DNA of 64,000 nt. Source: Alkalimarinus alittae. GTDB taxonomy: Bacteria > Pseudomonadota > Gammaproteobacteria > Pseudomonadales > Oleiphilaceae. This document shows positions 44,752-52,501 of this stretch, piece after piece. Within the stretch, counting starts at the first letter, position 1; every line of letters begins with the position of its first letter. The stretch lies in NCBI RefSeq assembly GCF_026016465.1, contig NZ_CP100390.1:868001-932000 (forward strand). Direction: 5' to 3'. Position numbers and translations under genes: made by a program. Below the pieces are notes generated by a model. It saw only the letters and a list, made by a program, of their open reading frames with translations, was not told the origin of the DNA and made no database searches.

Positions 44752-44990
44752 AGATATTTAGTTTTAAACCTGTGTGGACTTTCTTCTCGTGGTCGAATTG
44801 ATCGTGCTACTCCAAGCTTATCTTTCTCCCTCGGTCAAAAAAGAGTCATAAACCTACTACCCTAGTTGTTTTATCAAGCAATACCTTTTCCGCAAACACA
44901 CCTTGCTATAGAAATATCTACAAAATATAAGTTTATTTGATGACTAGGTGGAGAGGTATGCTATTGAAAATAAATGGGAAAACATATAAT

Positions 44991-45034
44991 TCGGACGGAA
45001 ACCGAATCGACATCGGAAGGAAACGGAATATACA
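44991..45034. repeat. Second pair of 22-bp tandem repeats
   Basis: Two adjacent 22-bp units, TCGGACGGAAACCGAATC... and TCGGAAGGAAACGGAATA..., with the same period and core as those at 34,170-34,213. They end 71 bases before the ATG at 45,106 that I chose for the next gene. An alternative ATG at 44,974 would place them in coding sequence. Confidence 0.7.
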
Positions 45035-45105
45035 CTCGAACTCTTCCACCGTATTCTATTACTGAGCGCTCAATTTTATTCAAATTTTTAACACAGGTAA
45101 TAGAT

Positions 45106-45624
45106 ATGCTTATTAAAGTTCCAGATACTGATTATAGTGCGCTCAGTGATTACAAAGAGGCCTTAGAGCTGATATCTGAATTGTCTTACAACAGAAAATC
45201 TAAATCGTATGCAAAGTTGACTAGTTGGTGCATGATTATAGAGGGTGTTGATGATGAAAAAACAGGCCAGGATAAGTTTGTTGGGCAAACCATCAAATCG
45301 AATCAGGAAATCGACTTAAAAGAAGGCGCAGTAATAGCGCAGTGCGATAATCTCTGCATTAACGCTAGGTTTTATATGCGCGATCGCAGAGCGTGCGCAC
45401 CAAGGTCGACGATATATCTCAATCTCTATCAAGTCCGTGAGGGCGAATTAAAATGTGTGTATTGTGATGAATCTAGAGCGTTTAAAACGTGGGATAAAAG
45501 ACTTGCCAAAGCTATTAAGGGTTTGGAGTCAATTACTTGGCCAGCTGTAAACGGACAAATTAAAGAGCATTCCTGTTCTGATGAAACTATCGATGAAAGT
45601 GAAGCTGCTAAAATGTGCTGTTAA
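45106..45624 (+). CDS. Unknown cysteine-containing protein of 172 residues
   Basis: Starts MLIKVPDTDYSALSDYKEAL. The frame is open back to an ATG at 44974, but that start would run through the 22-bp repeats and encodes a low-complexity RTETESTSEGNG stretch, so the ATG at 45106 is preferred. Cysteines cluster in AQCDNLCINARFYMRDRRAC, KCVYCDESRAF and the C-terminal AAKMCC, which could form a metal site. It is a soluble protein without known motifs. It shares upstream repeats with the gene at 34,275, but the two proteins do not look related. Confidence 0.65.
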   Translation: MLIKVPDTDYSALSDYKEALELISELSYNRKSKSYAKLTSWCMIIEGVDDEKTGQDKFVGQTIKSNQEIDLKEGAVIAQCDNLCINARFYMRDRRACAPRSTIYLNLYQVREGELKCVYCDESRAFKTWDKRLAKAIKGLESITWPAVNGQIKEHSCSDETIDESEAAKMCC

Positions 45625-45839
45625 ATAGGAGCTTCGATTGAATATTCACCAACTCAGCTTTTCATGGCTATTTAAGGATTTAGACACTCGCTAATTTTCT
45701 TGCATATAAATGAGCAATGGTAAAATGTCTAAATCAGCGATGATTATTCATGGTTGGTACTCCTCCAATAGGGGAATCTGGCTTGAGTGCCTGACTGATC
45801 ATCAGGTAGTGGTCTCAAGCCTTATTTCTGATACCTAGC

Positions 45840-46946
45840 CTAACGATATCTTTCAGCAAAAACGGCGAACTCACTTACTGGAATTAGTTTATGTGTCTCA
45901 TCATTAATTCCTAACGTTATGTTCTCGAACTCAAAAGGAAACCCCATGACAACTCCTGGGATGCTGATTTTGCATTGAGTGTTCGGGTTTACTAATACAG
46001 TCCAATTGTCATGTGATGTGAATACGCAACCATCAAGTACCGCAGGCTGTCCCAGTGGATTAATTGCAATTTGATAGCTCGCTCCATTTCCTGTTGTAAT
46101 TCCATATTTATTTAGTGCTGTATATTCGACTGGCTTCTTATCAGTGTTGTTAATTGAGATATTGAGTACTACACCTCCAATGGCCTTGTCGATATATCTG
46201 AGATCAAACGAAGGTTGTTGCTTAGTGTCTGAAATGTATTTAGACACGACATTACTAAGCGCCTTAGCATTTTCTCGTGCTTTTTTAGCATATTCGTCAA
46301 TCGCGATGTCTTGCTGAGTTTGCATGTAGTTAGATTTGTCGATTGCCAGATACAAAGGTGGTTTTGGGTGTGAGCTATTTGTTTCGCTAACTGTACCAAA
46401 GAAGGAATAAATAAAATGGTATTGAAAGAGCCCTGTGCTCTGATCGTGCGTAGCGCAGATGCCATGATCCGCTGCGCTAGGAAAGGTGACTGATTTTTTA
46501 TTGTAGGCCATCGAACCTTGAAGGTTTAAACCTGGTATTCTTCCTGAGCCAATGCTTAAAGGCGATGTACTAACAACCTTACCCTGGCTTGCCATTAATT
46601 GATGCTCAACAAAGTCAAGCCCCAAGCTTTTCACAGCATAATCAGCAGTAAGATAATAGGGCTTATTTGACGGATAAGTAAATAAATCGCCTTTGTGTTG
46701 AAGTGTACAAATATGACGTATATCAGAGGCTAAACGTTTGATGTCTGATGCATAAGCTGCATCGGAAAATCTATAACTTTCTACGTTACCATCTCGTTTT
46801 TTATCGGTCTCATAGTAACCAATGAGCTTGATTAAATAGTCGTCAATGCTTGTAACCGTAGAAATATTAGGAGGGGTTTTAGCGGGCGTGGAAGCGCACG
46901 CAGATAGCATAATAAATACGAAAATAACTGAAAATTTTGATAACAT
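45840..46946 (-). CDS. Lipoprotein of unknown function
   Basis: 368 residues from the ATG at 46946, which has AAGGAAGG upstream; a longer frame to 47045 lacks such a site and would bury the signal. The N-terminus MLSKFSVIFVFIMLSACAS is a type II signal with lipobox LSAC, so the mature protein is a lipid-anchored exported protein. The rest has mixed alpha/beta character with no motif I recognise. It is a single gene in the island; a role at the envelope is all that can be inferred. Confidence 0.7.
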   Translation of the reverse strand: MLSKFSVIFVFIMLSACASTPAKTPPNISTVTSIDDYLIKLIGYYETDKKRDGNVESYRFSDAAYASDIKRLASDIRHICTLQHKGDLFTYPSNKPYYLTADYAVKSLGLDFVEHQLMASQGKVVSTSPLSIGSGRIPGLNLQGSMAYNKKSVTFPSAADHGICATHDQSTGLFQYHFIYSFFGTVSETNSSHPKPPLYLAIDKSNYMQTQQDIAIDEYAKKARENAKALSNVVSKYISDTKQQPSFDLRYIDKAIGGVVLNISINNTDKKPVEYTALNKYGITTGNGASYQIAINPLGQPAVLDGCVFTSHDNWTVLVNPNTQCKISIPGVVMGFPFEFENITLGINDETHKLIPVSEFAVFAERYR

Positions 46947-47101
46947 TTTTCCTTCCTTTTTATATGATTCGTCCGTTGATAATTGCTTGTTAGGCAAGAC
47001 GGATATTACTGTGTTTCTCGAAGTGAACTCAATGTGCGAGTTCACCTAATTTGTTGTAATTAATGAATAATATGTCTATTTGGCGAAAGCTTTTTCTCAT
47101 G

Positions 47102-47404
47102 TTAGTGCAAACGACCAGTTAGATTTGGCGCGAAGACGCCTTCAAATTTAGCTACAAATGCGGTTTGCATAACCAACAGGGCGGTAATGACGCAGGCATC
47201 TCGCTGTGAGGGGTGAATATGACGCATTCTCGACAACGTCATTTGAATTAGTAATTCCTCGTCTAATTCTCCTGTATCCGGGCACCTAGGAGAAGTCCTT
47301 TTCCACTCATCATAGATATACACCATTTCATTGACATCTTGCTGCCTGGTTGGCCATGATGTTTCGGTTAGCCATTGAGTCACTTCATAATTTTCTTCTT
47401 GCAT
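47102..47404 (-). CDS. Unknown protein of 100 residues
   Basis: The ATG at 47404 has TAGGAGAAG in the right place; a longer frame from 47602 overlaps the divergent zinc-ribbon gene and is less likely. The protein (MQEENYEVTQWLTETSWPTR...) is helical, with DACVITALLVMQTAFVAKF near the end, which is hydrophobic but interrupted. Function unknown. Confidence 0.6.
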   Translation of the reverse strand: MQEENYEVTQWLTETSWPTRQQDVNEMVYIYDEWKRTSPRCPDTGELDEELLIQMTLSRMRHIHPSQRDACVITALLVMQTAFVAKFEGVFAPNLTGRLH

Positions 47405-47552
47405 TGTGCTTCTCCTATAAAAACCTAAATGTATCAAAGGCGCGAGATATGCAAGTTTTGGTGATAGTCGTAATAGATGTGTTTGATTGGATTCGTTTAT
47501 CAAGCTTGCATAATTCTGATATGAGGTAGCATCAGAATTTTGAGGGTTTGAT

Positions 47553-47744
47553 ATGTCCAATACCGACGAGAGAATAATTTGCCACCATTGCGGAAAACGC
47601 ATTACTCCGCGCCTTTCATTTAGATATGGAGAACCGCATCATTCCTGGTGCCCATATTGTAAAAAGCGAGTTGATGATGACTCTGATCCCGCGATATTTT
47701 TTATTGTGCTATCCGCAATATTAGCGGTATTGTATTTTTTATGA
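47553..47744 (+). CDS. Small zinc-ribbon membrane protein
   Basis: 63 residues. Two CxxC pairs (CHHCGKR and CPYCKKR) with 20 residues between form a zinc ribbon, and the last 17 residues (AIFFIVLSAILAVLYFL) are one membrane helix. GAGGG stands before the ATG. Such proteins are common as small uncharacterised membrane proteins; no target is known. Confidence 0.7.
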   Translation: MSNTDERIICHHCGKRITPRLSFRYGEPHHSWCPYCKKRVDDDSDPAIFFIVLSAILAVLYFL

Positions 47745-47766
47745 GAATACACCGGTGGGCAATGTC

Positions 47767-47868
47767 TTAAGTGTCAGTTTGGGCCCCTAAGACCAGCAGG
47801 CAGTCAATAGATTCGTTTTGTTTACTATTCACTTCATAATCTTGCACATCATATAATTTATCTTCCAC
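47767..47868 (-). CDS. Possible small protein of 33 residues
   Basis: On the minus strand TTAGGAGAATAGAA precedes a GTG at 47868 that opens 33 codons, MEDKLYDVQDYEVNSKQ... ending LLVLGAQTDT. The ribosome-binding site is the main evidence. The length is too short for a firm call; it fills part of an otherwise empty 310-base gap. Confidence 0.35.
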   Translation of the reverse strand: MEDKLYDVQDYEVNSKQNESIDCLLVLGAQTDT

Positions 47869-48057
47869 TTCTATTCTCCTAACTGATAGATTAGCTAACT
47901 TATCAGGTAGCGGAATAATGCAAGTTATAATTTCTTTGTACAGTATTACGTGTTGATCGGTGTTTGGTTTCGAGAAAATGCAGATTGTATGAAATTATCA
48001 ACCGGCCTTCAGGTGAAAGGCCGCTTTGAAAATCAGCGGCCTTGTTCTTCGCAGATA

Positions 48058-48333
48058 CTAGTGATTGTAGATCCACTTGCAGCCTTGCGCAGTGCGATCT
48101 AACAAGTCGAAGGGCATATTGATTTTATTTGCCAGTGCGGCTTTATTTCCATGGTCCAGGTTGAACCATTCTAAGATACTCTCAAATGTTGGCAAGTCTC
48201 TTATCTTCTCGATTTTTTCGTTAACATATGCCGGGTCATTTGGGTATTGAGCCTTAAAAACTTCTATAAGCCCCCAACAAATCAGATTGTTCACCATAAT
48301 TTTGTTACCAAGCACGTCTTGAGTAAAGAACAT
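48058..48333 (-). CDS. Unknown protein of 91 residues
   Basis: Starts MFFTQDVLGNKIMVNN with AAGGAAAC upstream at proper distance. The middle (YVNEKIEKIRDLPTFESIL) and the end (FDLLDRTAQGCKWIYNH) are helical. No membrane segment or known motif. It is a single island gene between small unknown genes and the AbiE pair. Confidence 0.55.
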   Translation of the reverse strand: MFFTQDVLGNKIMVNNLICWGLIEVFKAQYPNDPAYVNEKIEKIRDLPTFESILEWFNLDHGNKAALANKINMPFDLLDRTAQGCKWIYNH

Positions 48334-48502
48334 TTTCTAGTTTCCTTTTTCGTTTATTTACTGATTGATTCGCCACTATTCCTACCAAAATGTTTGTTCT
48401 GCTGTATTAGTAGGGTGTGCGCATTAGAAATATTGAACCGTATCTAACGGTTCAAATAGATGTTAACGAACTGGGAATGCGGAAAAGTTCGAAATACTTG
48501 TG

Positions 48503-48524
48503 AAGTTCGTGAGAATAAGAACTT
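48503..48524. promoter_or_regulatory. Possible AbiEi operator
   Basis: AAGTTC-N10-GAACTT is an exact inverted repeat 165 bases before the AbiEi start, with an extra AAGTTC half-site at 48485, 18 bases upstream. AbiEi antitoxins are known to bind inverted repeats upstream of their own operon. The distance is somewhat long and the half-site short. Confidence 0.4.
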
Positions 48525-48689
48525 TAACGATTATTCGATTGTCTAATTTCGAGATTTCATTAATTAAGATTCGTGATTCATCGCTAAATGGCAGGAATCT
48601 TGATAAAAAGCCACTTTGGGCGTATATTCTACTAATCTATATGTCTTATTTATGTATCTCGAGATGTCTTATTTTTGTAGGAAATATCA

Positions 48690-49103
48690 ATGGCGCTTAC
48701 GTCGTTAAAGAGCAAAATTAAATATCGAATTAGTCGAAGTAAAAATACTGTTTTTACTCCTAAAGACTTTTTTGATCTTTCTGATCGGGACCAGGTTAGC
48801 CGGGTCTTTAGGCAGCTCGTGTCTGAAGGATTGGTTGTTAAGTTTGGTCAGGGGCTATATGCGAAAGCTAAACGCTCTAAATTGACAGGTAAGATTGTGC
48901 CTATTAAACCTCTTCCAGAAATCGCAGAAGAAGCGCTAACCCAGAAGCTTAATGTTAAAGTTGTCAGTTCTGCAGAAATGATGAACTATAACAGTGGAAA
49001 AACGACTCAAGTACCTACTGGTCGAGTGATTGCAGTGAAAGGGCGTGTATCAAGGAAGATGGCTTTCGGTGGGAAGTCTATTAAATATCAATATGTCTCT
49101 TGA
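48690..49103 (+). CDS. AbiEi/DUF6088-type antitoxin
   Basis: 137 residues. The N-terminal half is a winged helix (SRSKNTVFTPKDFFDLSDRD, RVFRQLVSEGLVVKFGQGLY), as in AbiEi and DUF6088 proteins, which repress their own operon. GRVIAVKGRVSRKMAFGG in the C-terminal half is typical of DUF6088. TAGGAAAT stands before the ATG. The stop overlaps the start of the toxin gene. It should neutralise the nucleotidyltransferase encoded downstream in a type IV-like manner. Confidence 0.85.
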   Translation: MALTSLKSKIKYRISRSKNTVFTPKDFFDLSDRDQVSRVFRQLVSEGLVVKFGQGLYAKAKRSKLTGKIVPIKPLPEIAEEALTQKLNVKVVSSAEMMNYNSGKTTQVPTGRVIAVKGRVSRKMAFGGKSIKYQYVS

Positions 49104-50004
49104 CCCTGAAATTATTAACGACATTGCAATCGAGCTTGGTGTAGATCCGGCATTTGTCGAAAAAGACTGGTATGCGGTACAAGTTCTAAAAAGCTTAGCG
49201 ACACATCAAAGTGATGAAATTACGACGATATTTTCGGGTGGTACGAGTCTATCTAAAGCTCATGGGCTTATTCAGAGGTTTTCCGAAGACTTGGATTTTA
49301 GATGTCTCTACATAAATGAAAGCTCGGGAAATAAACGTAAGTCTATTAGAAGAGATTATCGGGCCAGTATCCTTACGTCGGTAAAGGGCGTTGATTCTAT
49401 TACACTCGAAAATGATAACGTTCTAGCGGCAAGTAACTATATAAAATTTCCACTAGCGTACCCACAAAACCATTCCAGCCATGCGTCATTGCGACCTCAT
49501 CTAGAAGTTGAGTTTAGTTTCACCCAGCCGAGGCTTGTTCCAGAGTTGAAGCCGGTTCAATCATTAGTTTCTACATTTACCAATGGTAAACCTGAAGCCC
49601 GCATTCTATGTTTGTCACCCATCGAAACTGGTGCCGACAAAATAAGCGCATTGACATGGCGAGTATTAAGGCGCGATAGGGCACTAGAAGGTGATGATCC
49701 TACTATGATTAGGCATTTACATGATCTCGCCGCGCTTAAACCGCTTCTGATTGGGAATCAGGATATGTTCGCTGGAACGGCTTTAGAGTCATTTGAACAA
49801 GATCAGCAAAGCGGAAGGCGAGAAACAGACGCAGGCTTTTATAAATCAATGGAAATGGCTTTAGATGCCCTGAGTAGTGATTCGCTTTATAAAACAGAGT
49901 ATTCTCAGTTTGTGGATGCAATGTCTTACGCTGATGATGGTGAAAGAATTGACTTTTCAGAAGCGAAAGATAACTTTGCAGAACTAATTGCCCTGTTTAA
50001 GTGA
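49093..50004 (+). CDS. AbiEii-type nucleotidyltransferase toxin
   Basis: 303 residues from the ATG at 49093, which overlaps the antitoxin stop by 11 bases. FSGGTSLSKAHGLIQRFSED followed by LDF is the catalytic motif of the AbiEii/AbiGii nucleotidyltransferases (GSxxL-type turn and the DxD-like SEDLDF). IETGADKISALTWRVLRRD and MIRHLHDLAAL later are also typical. Members transfer nucleotides to tRNA or bind GTP and stop growth, giving phage abortive infection and plasmid or island maintenance. The pair looks intact. Confidence 0.88.
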   Translation: MSLDPEIINDIAIELGVDPAFVEKDWYAVQVLKSLATHQSDEITTIFSGGTSLSKAHGLIQRFSEDLDFRCLYINESSGNKRKSIRRDYRASILTSVKGVDSITLENDNVLAASNYIKFPLAYPQNHSSHASLRPHLEVEFSFTQPRLVPELKPVQSLVSTFTNGKPEARILCLSPIETGADKISALTWRVLRRDRALEGDDPTMIRHLHDLAALKPLLIGNQDMFAGTALESFEQDQQSGRRETDAGFYKSMEMALDALSSDSLYKTEYSQFVDAMSYADDGERIDFSEAKDNFAELIALFK

Positions 50005-50201
50005 GAATATGCTCTCACATTTCTCTCTAATGAGTTAGCGCATTTCTTGTGTTAAAGGAGCATAAGATTCCTGTAGAAAAAGATCTGATCCTGGGACAAA
50101 TTTGGGACATATCCCAGTCCAAACAAGACCTTTATAGTCCATTTTGAATCCCGTATAGAACGAAACAATGCGGTCTAGAGAGGACTGAGAGGCTATGCTC
50201 A

Positions 50202-50772
50202 GGGTTCTCGACGCTAGTGCAACACCCTGCGTCGAATCCAGTCACCTAGATTGACAAAGTTGAAGTAACCTGGTTTTTGATCCAGCTAGAATAAGATGCA
50301 ATCTAAAACAATAACACTTGAAAATCTCGTTATGAAATACGATTCTCGGATAGCGGATTTGCAGTGAGACTGAGACATTTCGCATTTATTGGCAATGTCT
50401 GCTTTTTTGAAAGCTGCCATTATATGTAATATGTAAAAATCAACTTGTCGGCTCTTCGATCTAAATCGATCAAATTAATTGACCAGAAAAATCACCGATT
50501 ACGGTCCAAACCTACCAATCTAAAATTCTTCAGTATGTCGATAAAATGAGCGTGGAAAAAATGTCCTGTTTTCTTCTAAAGCGACAAGCCCACGACATCA
50601 AACAAAATGTAATCCTATTTCCTATTTTTGGTAAAAAAATAGCGGTAAATAACTGCGAGTTTGGTGCGGCGCTAACAACAGATACACCATGTGTTCTAAA
50701 CTATCTCGAAACGCTGGGATTTGAGGTGAGGTGGATTGAAAGAATTGACCACCTCACATCTTGAATCGTGTT
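50202..50772. repeat. 0.56-kb direct repeat, copy 2
   Basis: 571 bases matching 35,159-35,719 in the same orientation, with ten additional bases CTAAATCGAT around 50460 (a CGAT-bounded duplication) and a few substitutions. It lies 198 bases after the AbiEii gene. Recombination between the copies would remove about 15 kb including both transposases, the hydroxylase operon and AbiE. Confidence 0.9.
50546..50764 (+). CDS. Repeat-borne small protein of 72 residues, copy 2
   Basis: Same as the frame in copy 1, with Val in place of Ala in KKIAVNNCEFGAAL. The three-base neighbourhoods of start and stop are unchanged. Whether it is translated is open; it is listed because it occupies the only long frame of a duplicated unit. 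Confidence 0.45.
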   Translation: MSVEKMSCFLLKRQAHDIKQNVILFPIFGKKIAVNNCEFGAALTTDTPCVLNYLETLGFEVRWIERIDHLTS

Positions 50773-50810
50773 TGAAGGTTTAGCAGGTATTTATTTTCTA
50801 ATTCACCCTG

Positions 50811-52280
50811 TCAAAACGGCAACGAAATAACCCCAGTAGACTCCCATACCTCTTTCAATGAATTCGACGATTCAAAATCGATCAAAAACAGTTTGTAATA
50901 GTCGTGATCTACACCCAAACGATAACGGCTACCATGCCATCCCAAATAAACGTATGGCACTTCATACTCACCGTAATTCAGTACTTCACTTCCACTCTCT
51001 GGCTCATATTTAGCTATGTAGCCGTTAGTAGTTGCTACCCCATCAAAAGTGCGGTCTTTGGTTAGAACGATTTCTACTGAGTCCGACCAGCCAATAATGT
51101 TGAACGTCGCATCATCGATTGTTGTTGTGTTGCCGGTTGTTGTGTCGTAGATTTTGGCTTCAGCTTGGTCTGAGGTCCATAGTTTGTCTTGCATGTGAAA
51201 AACACTAAAGGTTTGGTCTGAAGATTCAATCAACGGTGTTATTGTACCGGTGGCTAAAGATATTTCGTAAACTATCGCCCCTGTAGCAGACCTGTCTACT
51301 AAATAGGCATGACTTTCGTCGATTACAATTACGGCTGTAGAGTTCAAACCGAGGGTTGCGACCGTGCTCAGTGATCCAGTTGTTGGATCGTATTGCAGTA
51401 ACTTTTCATGTGAAGAAATATAAAGCATACCGTTAGCAGTCTTCATGTCTATGTTACTTTGTTCTAGATCAACTCCTCCCGTAAACGTAAAACTACCGTC
51501 CACCAGAGACGAGAAAGGAGCGAGAAATAGTTCGTCATTGACAACAATAAAAATACTCTCGTTTAGAGTGGGCCCCCACAGGATATTATTAGAAATGTCA
51601 TACCTAGCGGTGACCTGCATGATGGATTGGTCAAAAATAGCAGTTTTGCCGTCTGTGTCGGTGAAATAGCTATAAGTGTTATCCGCAATATCATTCACTA
51701 TTATTCCACCATCAAAGCCTTTTATTATTTCTCCTGAAATAGGGGTTAGTGCTTGGGGTGAGGCATTGTTGTAATTTAGCGTGTAATATTGGTCGTCGGA
51801 TGAGCAGGTGCTGTCAGCCCCATTGTCTCGAATGAGTAACAAGTTTTTGGTCCCATCCTGTGATGGAGTTTTATGCTGTAGTTCGCAAAGATCGGTCACA
51901 ATGGGAGAGCTCGCTAGAGCATATTTATTTTCAGTAGCTGAGTCTGTTCCCCAAATCTTTTCACCTTCAACCCAAACTATCGAATGTATCCACTCATTAT
52001 TGCCCAGTGGAAGAGCAGGGTGGCTTACATAATTCGTCACAGGGGATGAGTTTAGCTTTTTTGGTGCTGGGCTGGCCGCAACAGGGTTGAGTTGGTATAA
52101 GTTTTTTAATGAGCTGCCAGACGTGGGGCGGTCAGTAAAAAGCAGAAATTCTTGGTTGCTGTTGGTTGGGGGAGGAATCTTAGGGCCATCACCTCCCTCA
52201 GCAGGTTTGTTCGAGTCGCCACCGCAGGCGATTAATAGAGAGGAAATTATCGATAGAGTGAGTGGTTTTATATATTGCAT
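50811..52280 (-). CDS. Large lipoprotein with beta-propeller-like repeats
   Basis: 489 residues from the ATG at 52280 (AAAGGATC upstream). LTLSIISSLLIACGGDS is a type II signal with lipobox IAC, followed by a flexible proline- and glycine-rich linker. The rest is made of beta-strand-rich segments with recurring endings (LYQLNPV, LLQYDPTTGSLSTVATLG, IYDTTTGNTTTID, AKYEPESGSE), the pattern of a beta-propeller. No enzyme motif is seen. It is probably an outer-membrane or periplasm-facing binding protein. Confidence 0.7.
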   Translation of the reverse strand: MQYIKPLTLSIISSLLIACGGDSNKPAEGGDGPKIPPPTNSNQEFLLFTDRPTSGSSLKNLYQLNPVAASPAPKKLNSSPVTNYVSHPALPLGNNEWIHSIVWVEGEKIWGTDSATENKYALASSPIVTDLCELQHKTPSQDGTKNLLLIRDNGADSTCSSDDQYYTLNYNNASPQALTPISGEIIKGFDGGIIVNDIADNTYSYFTDTDGKTAIFDQSIMQVTARYDISNNILWGPTLNESIFIVVNDELFLAPFSSLVDGSFTFTGGVDLEQSNIDMKTANGMLYISSHEKLLQYDPTTGSLSTVATLGLNSTAVIVIDESHAYLVDRSATGAIVYEISLATGTITPLIESSDQTFSVFHMQDKLWTSDQAEAKIYDTTTGNTTTIDDATFNIIGWSDSVEIVLTKDRTFDGVATTNGYIAKYEPESGSEVLNYGEYEVPYVYLGWHGSRYRLGVDHDYYKLFLIDFESSNSLKEVWESTGVISLPF

Positions 52281-52448
52281 TTGATGCGATCCTTTTTCTT
52301 TATAATGACATCCGTATCGTAACATTATGAAAAATAATACAAATTTTGTCGACAAAATAAAGGCAAAGAAGCACTAATTTAATGAAAAAATAGTAAATCA
52401 CCAATTCTATAATTGGTATCGATTTGCCGTGTCAGCATTAATTTATGG

Positions 52449-52472
52449 CGAAGGCGCGTCTAGGCGCCTTCG
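52449..52472. terminator. Hairpin after the SNF2 helicase gene
   Basis: CGAAGGCGC and GCGCCTTCG are exact complements around GTCTAG. It lies 30 bases past the stop of the leftward helicase gene and upstream of the leftward lipoprotein gene. No T-run follows in that direction. Confidence 0.5.
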
Positions 52473-52501
52473 GTTCGGTCTATAAATGTATGTGAACGTT
52501 T

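Noticed and set aside
44974-45105. Longer N-terminus of the 45.1-kb gene
   Set aside because: It would translate the 22-bp repeats that stand in non-coding sequence before another gene, encodes low-complexity residues and has no ribosome-binding site.
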